Shown here: positions 35,918 to 43,413 of the stretch, one piece after another
Position numbering within the stretch: the stretch's first letter is position 1
Layout: every line of letters begins with the position of its first letter
Assembly (NCBI GenBank): GCA_022844485.1
Contig: JALHLQ010000030.1
Span: 1-45,660, forward strand
Origin: Xanthobacteraceae bacterium
Lineage (GTDB): Bacteria; Pseudomonadota; Alphaproteobacteria; Rhizobiales; Xanthobacteraceae
Direction: 5' to 3'
DNA length: 45,660 nt
Made by a program: the position numbers and the translations under genes
Notes under the pieces: model-generated
Seen by the model: the letters and a program-made list of their open reading frames with translations, nothing else
Databases searched by the model: none
What the model was told of the DNA's origin: nothing

Positions 35918-35999
35918 GTCCGTTTCCGGACGAAGCCGTCGCCGGCTTGTCCGTTCCGCGGGAGTATGCTCGCTATCTTGTCCTTTGGGTAAGCGAACG
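35918..35999 (-). promoter_or_regulatory. structured leader upstream of the tandem TerC genes (three consecutive hairpins)
   Basis: Read on the minus strand toward the TerC gene: stem GTTCGCT/AGCGAGC (plus 35969-35999, 7 pairs including one G-U, 17-base loop) followed by ATACTCC; then AAGCCG/CGGCTT with tetraloop GCGA (35934-35949); then CGTCCG/CGGACG with tetraloop GAAA (35918-35933) and GGGGGAG. The wobble pair favours RNA of the minus strand. YjbE-type TerC genes are often controlled by the Mn-sensing yybP-ykoY riboswitch, but its GGGGAGUAG element is not found here, so any regulation would be of another kind. The rest of the 362-bp divergent region (35887-36248) holds one repeat at 36009 and no gene. 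Confidence 0.4.
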
Positions 36000-36008
36000 G
36001 CGGAGTCG

Positions 36009-36049
36009 GGGCTTATACCGGTCGCGCCTCGAGCCGACAAGACGCGAAC
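36009..36049. repeat. ~41-bp dispersed motif, copy 1 (upstream of the P-ATPase)
   Basis: GGGCTTATACCGG at 36009-36021 and ACAAGACGCGAAC from 36037. The same two blocks with the same 28-base offset recur at 39709, on the other side of the ATPase gene. Confidence 0.55.
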
Positions 36050-36248
36050 CTCCCCCATGCGGCCCGATCAAGCCGCGTCCGCCAGGTTTCGACCTTGGAA
36101 ACCATTGGGGGCCGGAATCAAACACGAGACGTCCTGAAATAGACGCGCTAGAAGACGCGGTCCGTTGAGAGGTGGCGCGACGACAAGGATAGCCCCCGCA
36201 CGCCGGTGTGCTTCGGGTACCATTACGAGAGTCGTCGCAGGAGAAGTC

Positions 36249-39197
36249 ATGGCCCAGTTCATCGATTCAGCTCCGTCGCGAGCAAAGACAGAGATCGCAT
36301 CGGCTACGCCGTCCGTCCTCAGCATCGCCACCCCGCATCGTGAAAGAGCCGATACCGTCGTGGCTGCGCTCAAGTCCGATACCGCCCGCGGTTTGGCCCA
36401 GGTGGAAGCGCAACGGCGGTTCGAACAGCATGGGCCCAATGAATTGAAAAGCGCGCCGGACACGCCCTGGTGGAAGCGGCTCGCCGAGCAGTTCGAGAAC
36501 TTCCTGGTTATCATCCTGCTCGTTGCAACCGTCATCTCCGCTGTCGAGTGGGTGCTGGAGGACCCCCGTGAATCCGCCCTGCCCTATGAGGCGATTGTCA
36601 TCCTCGCTATCGTCGTTCTGAATGCACTGCTCGGCTTCGTTCAGGAGTCGCGGGCCGAAAAATCCGTTCGTGCCTTAATGGCGCTGGCTGCGCCCGAGGC
36701 CACCGTCATCCGCGACGGCGAGCGCCAGCGGCTGGCAACCCGGGATATTGTCCCGGGCGACATCCTGCTGGTCGAGGCCGGCGACAATATCGCAGCCGAC
36801 GCCCGCATCATCGAGGAGGCGAACCTCTACGCCGACGAGGCGCCTCTCACCGGCGAAAGCATGCCGGTGGCGAAGAACGCCAAGCCCGTTGAAGGCGATG
36901 TCGGCGTCGGCGATCGGCGCAACATGCTCTATTCGAGCACGATCGTCACTTACGGACGCGGCCGGGCTATCGTCGTGTCCACCGGCATGGGCACCGAAGT
37001 CGGCCGCATCGCCGGTCTGCTCGAGGCGGCCAAGAAAGACCCGACCCCGCTGCAGCAGGAGCTGGACCGGACAGGCAAGCGGCTCAGCGTCATCATGCTA
37101 GCCATTTGCGCGGTGGTCTTCGCCACCGGATTGCTCACCAGCACCGTCTGGAGCTTGAATGTCATCCTTAGCTTGTTCCTGTTTGCGGTGGCCCTCGCGG
37201 TGGCCGCCATTCCTGAAGCTCTGCCCGCCATCGTGACTGTCGGCTTGAGCCTTGGCGTGCGGCGCATGGCGGCCGCGCATGCCATCGTGCGGAAGCTTCC
37301 CGCTGTAGAAACGCTTGGCGCCGCGACAGTGATCTGTTCCGACAAGACCGGAACCCTGACCCGCAACGAAATGACGGTCCGCGCGATTGCGACCTCAAAG
37401 TCGCTCATTGAGGTCGGCGGAAGCGGATACATTCCGGAAGGCGAGTTCACGATCAATGGAAAGCGCATCGGCGACACGCCGGCTCTCCGCGGCCCGCTCG
37501 AGAAGCTGCTCACGGCCGCCGCGCTCGCGAACGATGCCTCCCTCGTGAACAAGGAAGGCCGCTGGCGGATCCAGGGCGATCCGACCGAAGGCGCGCTGAT
37601 CGTGGCGGCGGCGAAGTTCGGCGTGTCCGAAGTTGAGCTTGCCCGCTTTCCCCGGATTGCAGAAATACCATTCACCTCGGAGCGCAAACGGCATGTCACC
37701 GTTCATCTCGACCGGCAGAACCCCGGTCAGCTTTATGTCTTCGTCAAAGGGGCGCCCGAAATCCTGCTGACGCATTGCCGCTTCCTGCATGAGGCCGGCC
37801 AAGACATGCCGCTCAGCGACACAGACCGCAAAGAGCTTTCGCGGCATAATGATGGACTTGCCGCGCAGGCCTTGCGTACTCTGGCAATCGCTTCGCGCAC
37901 GATACCGGCAGAGGCTTTGGGCCTGGAGGCAAAGCCGGAGCTCGGCAACATCCCCTCCGATATCGAACTGCCCGAAAGCGTCGAGGACGATCTCGTCTTC
38001 CATGGCTTCGTCGGCATGATCGACCCGCCTCGCGTGGAAGCGAAGGAAGCGGTTGCCGTCGCCAAACGCGCGCACATCCGGACCGTCATGATCACGGGGG
38101 ATCATCCGGCCACGGCCGAGGCGATCGCCCGCGAACTGGAGATTTTCGAACCGGGCACGCGCGTGGTTACAGGGGCGGACTTGCACGACATGAAGGACGG
38201 TGCGCTCGACGCCATCGTCGAACAAGTTCGCGTGTTCGCGCGCGTCGATCCGGAGCACAAGCTGCTGATCGTCGAGGCGCTCCAGCGCAAAGGTCACATC
38301 GTGGCGATGACCGGTGATGGTATCAACGATGCGCCGGCCCTCAAAACCGCGAATATCGGCGTGGCGATGGGCATCACCGGTACGGACGTCTCGAAAGAAG
38401 CCGCCGACATGGTGCTGACGGACGACAATTTTGCGAGCATCGTGAAGGCGATCGAGGAAGGACGCGGGATCTTCGACAATATCCGCAAGTACCTTGTCTA
38501 CCTTCTCTCCTCCAACGCGGGCGAATTGCTCACGATGTTTGCCGGCGTGATGTTCGCCAGTGCGCTGGGGTTGATTTCCGCCGACCCAGGGCTGTTCCTG
38601 CCCCTGCTTGCAGCCCAGCTCTTGTGGATCAACCTCGTCACCGACGGTCCGCCGGCGCTTGCGCTCGGGGTTGACCCCAAGGATCCCGACGTGATGCTGC
38701 GGCCGCCTCGCCGGCACGGCAGTGGGGTCATTTCAACCGAGGACTGGATGCGCATCGGCGGTGTCGGCGTCGCGATGATGATTGGCACGCTCGTGGTGCT
38801 CGACGCCTATTACCCGGGTGGCATGTTCACGCTCTTCGCGACGGGAACCGGGCCGAACGAAGCGGATGAAACCTATGCCCGGACAATGGCTTTCACGACG
38901 CTGATGATCTTCCAGCTGTTCAACGTCTACAACAGCCGCTCGACTTGGCGCAGCGCCTTTGGCGGCTTCTTTGAGAACAAGTGGCTGCTGGCTTCGGTCG
39001 TTCTGTCTCTGGCTATGCATGTGCTGGTCATTTACGTGCCGGTTTTGCAAACAGCATTCCACACCGTGGCGCTCACGGCACGCGACTGGCTGGTGGCAAC
39101 CTGCATCGGAGCCTTGCTGCTCGTTGGAATGGAACTGATCAAGATCGCTGTTCGGGTGCAAAGCCGCCGCGAAAACGTGGCGATCAGCAAGGCGTGA
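36249..39197 (+). CDS. Ca2+-type P-type ATPase (P2A-like cation exporter)
   Basis: A 982-residue P-type ATPase with about ten helices. It has the actuator TGES (201-204), M4 motif AIPEALPAIVTVGLS (PEALP 322-326), phosphorylation motif SDKTGTLT (D365), nucleotide-binding KGAPE and hinge MTGDGINDAP. M5 reads SSNAGELLTMF and M6 reads NLVTDGPPALALG; these match Ca2+-ATPases (SERCA/PMCA-like) rather than heavy-metal or K+ pumps. It probably expels Ca2+ (or Mn2+) from the cytoplasm. ATG 36249 has AGGAG 4-5 bp ahead; the frame is open upstream without support. It is divergent from two TerC cation exporters. Confidence 0.93.
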   Translation: MAQFIDSAPSRAKTEIASATPSVLSIATPHRERADTVVAALKSDTARGLAQVEAQRRFEQHGPNELKSAPDTPWWKRLAEQFENFLVIILLVATVISAVEWVLEDPRESALPYEAIVILAIVVLNALLGFVQESRAEKSVRALMALAAPEATVIRDGERQRLATRDIVPGDILLVEAGDNIAADARIIEEANLYADEAPLTGESMPVAKNAKPVEGDVGVGDRRNMLYSSTIVTYGRGRAIVVSTGMGTEVGRIAGLLEAAKKDPTPLQQELDRTGKRLSVIMLAICAVVFATGLLTSTVWSLNVILSLFLFAVALAVAAIPEALPAIVTVGLSLGVRRMAAAHAIVRKLPAVETLGAATVICSDKTGTLTRNEMTVRAIATSKSLIEVGGSGYIPEGEFTINGKRIGDTPALRGPLEKLLTAAALANDASLVNKEGRWRIQGDPTEGALIVAAAKFGVSEVELARFPRIAEIPFTSERKRHVTVHLDRQNPGQLYVFVKGAPEILLTHCRFLHEAGQDMPLSDTDRKELSRHNDGLAAQALRTLAIASRTIPAEALGLEAKPELGNIPSDIELPESVEDDLVFHGFVGMIDPPRVEAKEAVAVAKRAHIRTVMITGDHPATAEAIARELEIFEPGTRVVTGADLHDMKDGALDAIVEQVRVFARVDPEHKLLIVEALQRKGHIVAMTGDGINDAPALKTANIGVAMGITGTDVSKEAADMVLTDDNFASIVKAIEEGRGIFDNIRKYLVYLLSSNAGELLTMFAGVMFASALGLISADPGLFLPLLAAQLLWINLVTDGPPALALGVDPKDPDVMLRPPRRHGSGVISTEDWMRIGGVGVAMMIGTLVVLDAYYPGGMFTLFATGTGPNEADETYARTMAFTTLMIFQLFNVYNSRSTWRSAFGGFFENKWLLASVVLSLAMHVLVIYVPVLQTAFHTVALTARDWLVATCIGALLLVGMELIKIAVRVQSRRENVAISKA

Positions 39198-39247
39198 CCT
39201 TCGGCGAGATCGCGGCGCGGCCAAGAGTCGTGTCGCTGCCCTCTCGA

Positions 39248-39670
39248 TCAGCCGACGATCTCGTTGCCTGAAAAGAACTGCGCAATCTCTTTCACGGCCG
39301 TGTCGGCGGCGTCCGACCCATGCACGGAATTCTCTCCGACCGAGCGCGCATGAACCTTGCGGATGGTGCCCGGCGCCGCCTTGGCCGGATCGGTGGCGCC
39401 CATGACCTCGCGATACTTCGCAATCGCGTTCTCGCCTTGAAGGACCTGCACGACGACAGGCGCCGAGGTCATGAAGGCGACCAGCTCGCCGAAAAACGGT
39501 CGCTCCCGATGAACCGCGTAGAAGGTCTCGGCCTGCTCGCGCGTCATACGGATTCGTTTCTGCGCGATGATGCGAAGCCCCGCGGCCTCGATCATGGCGT
39601 TGATCGCGCCCGTGATGTTCCGCTCCGTTGCATCGGGCTTGAGGATCGAGAAGGTGCGCTCGATCGCCAT
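39248..39670 (-). CDS. ndk: nucleoside diphosphate kinase
   Basis: A 140-residue enzyme exchanging the gamma phosphate among nucleoside triphosphates. The active-site His is H117 in [13 protein letters not shown], and the N-terminal signature is [15 protein letters not shown] (4-18). ATG 39670 gives the standard length, with AAAGGA about 9 bp upstream; the ATG 9 bp earlier is unlikely. It is convergent with the ATPase gene across 50 bp. Confidence 0.96.
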   Translation of the reverse strand: MAIERTFSILKPDATERNITGAINAMIEAAGLRIIAQKRIRMTREQAETFYAVHRERPFFGELVAFMTSAPVVVQVLQGENAIAKYREVMGATDPAKAAPGTIRKVHARSVGENSVHGSDAADTAVKEIAQFFSGNEIVG

Positions 39671-39708
39671 CAGCTTCATCCTTTACTGAGAGTAAACGGC
39701 AGGTCGCC

Positions 39709-39749
39709 GGGCTTATACCGGCCAGGCTGGGTGCTCACAAGATGCAACT
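39709..39749. repeat. ~41-bp dispersed motif, copy 2 (upstream of ndk)
   Basis: GGGCTTATACCGG at 39709-39721 and ACAAGATGCAAC from 39737, matching copy 1 at 36009 at both ends with the same spacing; the middle is diverged. It lies between divergent ndk and the 39846 gene. Confidence 0.55.
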
Positions 39750-39845
39750 TCGGACCGCAATTTTCCCTGAACCGGATGGCGGCTCCCCGCGACCAAAAGT
39801 CGGATGGGATGTCAGGTGATGTCCGCCACTCAAAGGGAGACTTCG

Positions 39846-40082
39846 ATGTTTCGCAAATTGACGCTGACGCTAGCCGCCCTCGCCTCGCTGGGAATCGCAG
39901 GCTTGGCCCCCACCGGCGCCTCTGCCGGCCACAAATGGCACCCCCACAAGCATCACCACTTCGGATGGAAGGGCCACTTTGGACCGGGCTACGGCTTCTA
40001 CGGCATCGGCTACGCACCGGAATGCTACGTCGTTCGAAAGCACACGCCATGGGGCGTCAAGTTCCGCCGCATCTGCTACTGA
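39846..40082 (+). CDS. small exported His-rich protein
   Basis: A 78-residue protein with a 27-residue signal peptide (LTLTLAALASLGIAGLAP, ending GASA). The mature start is dense in histidine (GHKWHPHKHHHFGWKGHFG), with a Gly/Tyr-rich middle and an end carrying two cysteines (PECYVVRKHTPW, RICY). The His cluster suggests metal binding outside the cytoplasm, but this is inference; no named family. ATG 39846 follows AAGGGAGA. Its 3' end overlaps oxyR (opposite strand) by 7 bp. Its place beside cation pumps and oxidative-stress genes is suggestive only. Confidence 0.78.
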   Translation: MFRKLTLTLAALASLGIAGLAPTGASAGHKWHPHKHHHFGWKGHFGPGYGFYGIGYAPECYVVRKHTPWGVKFRRICY

Positions 40083-41047
40083 CGCGACCTCGCGCGGGGC
40101 CTCGGATTATTGCAAGTCCGGGGCCTCTTTGATTCAGCGATCTGCTTCGGAGAGTTCGACAGCGCGGCGATGACCGTAGCTCCCAAAGTGCGAAAGGCTT
40201 CAGTGCGCGGAGAGGTTCGCCGCCAAACCAGTCCTATTGTACGGCTCGGTTCTGGCGGGACGAAGCGAAGAATGCGAACCCCCGGCTCGCGCGCCGCCTC
40301 CGCTTGGACAAACAGCGATGGCAGCAACGTGATCCCCTGGCCATGAGCAACCAGTTGAAGCAACGTTGACAGGCTGCTTGCACCGAAGCTTCTCAAGCGG
40401 CGAGGATCGATGGCGCGGCAGACGGCCAGCGCCTGGTCTCGTAGACAATGACCGTCTTCCAGCAACAGCAATTCACCGTCGCTCAGCATCTCCTCGCTGG
40501 CCCGGTCCATTTTCGCGGCCGCCGCGCTTGCAGGCACGGCGAGTAGAAAAGGATCGATGAAGAGCGGCTCGGCAACGAGATCCGGTTGCTCCACCGGCAC
40601 GCTGACAAGCGCGGCGTGCAGCATGCCGTCCGCCACTTCGCGGAGCAAAGTGGCGGTTACCGTTTCGCGCAGCGTCAAGTGGAGTTCGGGGAAACGCGAT
40701 CGCAGTTCGGGCAGCAGGCGCGGCAGCAGGTACGGTGCGATCGACGGAATCATGCCGAGGCGCAACGGGCCGAACATGCGCTCGTTGCGCGCCCGCGCTT
40801 GCTCCTCGAGATCGTTCACCGCCGAAAGGATTGCCGCCGCGCGCGCGGCAAACTCCTCGCCCACCTCGGTCAACTTCAGGCCGTCCTTCGTGCGGTCGAT
40901 GAGGCGAACGCCGAGTTCTGTTTCGAGGTCGCGCAACTGCATCGAGAGCGCCGGCTGCGTCACCGCGCACAAATCGGCGGCGCGGCCAAAGTGACGCTGG
41001 CGAACCAACGCATCGAAGTACCGAAGTTGTCGCAGCGTTATGGGCAT
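40076..41047 (-). CDS. oxyR: peroxide-sensing LysR-type regulator OxyR
   Basis: A 323-residue LysR protein with an N-terminal winged helix (TLRQLRYFDALVRQRHFGRA at 4-23) and a C-terminal sensor. Both redox cysteines are present, C201 and C210 in EDGHCLRDQALAVC, nine residues apart exactly as C199 and C208 of E. coli OxyR; they form a disulfide on H2O2 exposure. The C-terminal ~20 residues are a basic tail beyond the usual end. ATG 41047 starts the domain properly. It is divergent from katA across 106 bp and probably controls both genes from the site at 41065. Confidence 0.95.
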   Translation of the reverse strand: MPITLRQLRYFDALVRQRHFGRAADLCAVTQPALSMQLRDLETELGVRLIDRTKDGLKLTEVGEEFAARAAAILSAVNDLEEQARARNERMFGPLRLGMIPSIAPYLLPRLLPELRSRFPELHLTLRETVTATLLREVADGMLHAALVSVPVEQPDLVAEPLFIDPFLLAVPASAAAAKMDRASEEMLSDGELLLLEDGHCLRDQALAVCRAIDPRRLRSFGASSLSTLLQLVAHGQGITLLPSLFVQAEAAREPGVRILRFVPPEPSRTIGLVWRRTSPRTEAFRTLGATVIAALSNSPKQIAESKRPRTCNNPRPRARSRQ

Positions 41048-41064
41048 GGTCGATAAGATAAGCT

Positions 41065-41081
41065 GATTGTGCGATGCAATC
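41065..41081. promoter_or_regulatory. candidate OxyR/LysR operator between oxyR and katA
   Basis: GATTG-N7-CAATC is a perfect palindrome with the T-N11-A pattern of LysR-type sites, 18 bp ahead of the oxyR start and 73 bp ahead of katA. Further AATTG-like half-sites follow at roughly 11-bp steps (to about 41092), compatible with an OxyR tetramer. A separate palindrome, GGCCTTTTAGGCC, is at 41100-41112. Confidence 0.55.
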
Positions 41082-41153
41082 AAATTGAATTGCGCTTATG
41101 GCCTTTTAGGCCAAGATTACGGCCCGATCCAAAATAAAGAGGGAGTTGCGACC

Positions 41154-42617
41154 ATGTCTCGCCCGACCTTGACGACATCCTCCGGCGCACCCATCGCCGA
41201 CAACCAAAACTCGTTGACGGCTGGCCCGCGCGGACCGCTGCTGATGCAGGATTTTCACCTGCTCGAGAAGCTCGCCCATCAGAACCGCGAGCGCATTCCC
41301 GAGCGCACCGTGCATGCGAAGGGATCGGGGGCCTATGGCACCCTGACCATCACGAACGACATTACTCGTTATTCGAAGGCGAAAGTTTTCGAGCGGGTCG
41401 GAAAGCAGACGGAAGCGTTCCTTCGTTTCTCAACGGTCGCGGGCGAGCGCGGCGCGGCTGACGCCGAGCGCGATGTGCGTGGCTTCGCCCTCCGCTTCTA
41501 TACCGAGGAAGGCAATTGGGACCTGGTCGGCAACAACACGCCGGTCTTCTTTGTTCGCGATCCGTTGAAGTTTCCGGATTTCATCCACACACAGAAACGT
41601 CATCCGCGGACGAACCTGCGTTCACCGACCGCGATGTGGGATTTCTGGTCGCTCTCGCCGGAGAGCCTGCATCAAGTTACCATCCTGATGTCGGACCGCG
41701 GCTTGCCGCAGAGCTATCGCCATATCGACGGCTTCGGTTCCCATACCTACTCGTTCATCAACACGACGGACGAGCGCTTCTGGGTCAAGTTCCACTTCAA
41801 GACGCAACAGGGAATCAAGAATTGGACCAATGCCGAAGCCGCGCAAAAGGTCGGCCTCGACCGAGAGACGCACCAGCGCGATCTCTATGAGGCGATCGAG
41901 CGCGGCGACTTCCCGCGCTGGAAATTCTATGTCCAGATCATGCCGGAGATGGACGCGGCGAAGACGCCCTATAATCCATTCGATCTGACCAAGGTCTGGC
42001 CGCACACGGATTATCCCCTTATCGAGGTCGGCATCCTCGAGCTCAATCGTAATCCCGAGAACTACTTCGCCGAAGTGGAGCAAGCCGCGCTCGCCCCCTC
42101 AAACATCGTACCCGGTATCGGCCACTCGCCGGACAAGATGCTGCAGTCGCGCATTTTTTCTTATGCCGACGCGCATCGTTATCGCGTCGGCGTGAATGCG
42201 GACCAGCTTCCGGTGAATCGGCCGCGTTGTCCGATTCACAACTACCATGCCGACGGCAGCATGCGGCTCGTCGGAAATCCGAACCCAGATGCCTATTATG
42301 AGCCGAACTCGTTCAGCGGCCCGGTTGAGGACAGTCGGTTCAAGGAGCCGCCGCTGAAGATTTCGGGGGACGCAGATCGCTACGACCATCGAATCGGCAA
42401 CGACGACTACACGCAGCCCGGAAATCTCTTCCGCCTGATGACGCCCGCTTTGCAGGCACAGCTCATGGACAACATCGCCGAAGCGATGCAGGGCGTGCCG
42501 ATCGAGATCGTTAAGCGGCAGGTGATCCACTTCTATCGTGCGGACCCGCGCTACGGCGAAGGCGTGGCCAAGCGCATGGGCGTGGACCTCTCCGCGATCA
42601 AGCAGGCGGCGGAGTGA
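41154..42617 (+). CDS. katA: monofunctional heme catalase, small-subunit clade
   Basis: A 487-residue catalase that converts H2O2 to water and oxygen. The distal His is H54 in [14 protein letters not shown], Asn is in [15 protein letters not shown] (127/128), and the proximal heme-ligand Tyr is Y337 in [14 protein letters not shown]. Its length and lack of a C-terminal flavodoxin-like domain place it in the small-subunit group. No signal peptide is present, so it is cytoplasmic. ATG 41154 follows GAGGGAG; the upstream frame is leader. It is divergent from oxyR, the classic arrangement for peroxide induction. Confidence 0.96.
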   Translation: MSRPTLTTSSGAPIADNQNSLTAGPRGPLLMQDFHLLEKLAHQNRERIPERTVHAKGSGAYGTLTITNDITRYSKAKVFERVGKQTEAFLRFSTVAGERGAADAERDVRGFALRFYTEEGNWDLVGNNTPVFFVRDPLKFPDFIHTQKRHPRTNLRSPTAMWDFWSLSPESLHQVTILMSDRGLPQSYRHIDGFGSHTYSFINTTDERFWVKFHFKTQQGIKNWTNAEAAQKVGLDRETHQRDLYEAIERGDFPRWKFYVQIMPEMDAAKTPYNPFDLTKVWPHTDYPLIEVGILELNRNPENYFAEVEQAALAPSNIVPGIGHSPDKMLQSRIFSYADAHRYRVGVNADQLPVNRPRCPIHNYHADGSMRLVGNPNPDAYYEPNSFSGPVEDSRFKEPPLKISGDADRYDHRIGNDDYTQPGNLFRLMTPALQAQLMDNIAEAMQGVPIEIVKRQVIHFYRADPRYGEGVAKRMGVDLSAIKQAAE

Positions 42618-42625
42618 TCAAGCGA

Positions 42626-42651
42626 GCGGGCGGCGAGCGTACGCCGCCCGC
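42626..42651 (+). terminator. hairpin after katA
   Basis: Perfect 10-bp stem GCGGGCGGCG/CGCCGCCCGC with loop AGCGTA, 9 bp past the katA stop, followed by GCATTTCC. The stem is strong and the T-tract weak. Confidence 0.6.
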
Positions 42652-42766
42652 GCATTTCCACGATTTCTCCTTGCTGACCCAACGCCATCCACAGCACAAG
42701 CTCGACTGAATCTTGCCACACACAGGCCGTTGATTGCCGGAAGGGGCTGGAGCAAGATCGGGCCGG

Positions 42767-43381
42767 ATGTCGAACCTCACTGACGAGACCTGCGGACGCT
42801 CTGGGCCGCGCGGAAGAAAACGCGGGCGGTCCGTCGCCATGCTCGCGTTAGCGCTCGCGCTCGGCGCTTGCACGAACTACAGCTCGACGCTCACGCCCGA
42901 TCTCGCGCGCCTGAAGGAAGCCGTGGCGCCCCGCGACCTCAACGTTTTTCAACGCCGCGAGGCGATGTCCGGTCAGCCTGTTCCTCCCGACGAGCTAGTG
43001 GGCCCGGACGGCCGCTGCGCATCGGAGGCGGCGACGACGTCATCCGCGGTCAATTTCGCGCCCGAGCGGCCACGATCAATGGTCGTTGCGCAGGCGCAAG
43101 CGGGCGCGCCTGACGCTCAGGCGCAGACGCCGGCTCCGCCGCGCGGGATCGCGCTCAATATGACCGAATGCGACGTGGTGCGCGTCGCCGGCGTCACCGA
43201 CAAGGTCGAGATCACCGCGAACGAACGCGGCCAGCGCACCGTCGTCCTCACTTACGTAACGGGGGCGCGTCCCGGCATCTATCGCTTCGTGGCCGGACGG
43301 CTTGTCACCATCGAGCGAGGTCCCGAGCCGCCGCCTCCGCCGAAACCGCAGCGCCCAGCGAAGCGCCAGAAGCAGGCTTGA
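42767..43381 (+). CDS. predicted lipoprotein, unknown function
   Basis: A 204-residue protein. A long basic n-region (RGRKRGRS) leads to MLALALALGAC, a lipobox with the acylated Cys near residue 35. The mature part has a Pro/Ala/Gln-rich linker (about 105-130) and a conserved-looking domain with NMTECDVVRVAGVTDKVEI and RTVVLTYVTGARPGIYRF, then a Pro/Lys-rich end. Two mature cysteines are visible (DGRCASEA, TECDV). Family not named. The start could be 42767 or the internal ATG at 42839, just ahead of the lipobox. Confidence 0.75.
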   Translation: MSNLTDETCGRSGPRGRKRGRSVAMLALALALGACTNYSSTLTPDLARLKEAVAPRDLNVFQRREAMSGQPVPPDELVGPDGRCASEAATTSSAVNFAPERPRSMVVAQAQAGAPDAQAQTPAPPRGIALNMTECDVVRVAGVTDKVEITANERGQRTVVLTYVTGARPGIYRFVAGRLVTIERGPEPPPPPKPQRPAKRQKQA

Positions 43382-43413
43382 TTGCGTTTTGATGCTCGAC
43401 GCACCCTCGGATT

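Noticed and set aside
35887..36248. yybP-ykoY Mn2+ riboswitch upstream of TerC
   Set aside because: An AUACUC stretch is present on the minus strand, but the defining GGGGAGUAG and GCAAGACC elements and their order are not found; kept only as an unclassified leader.
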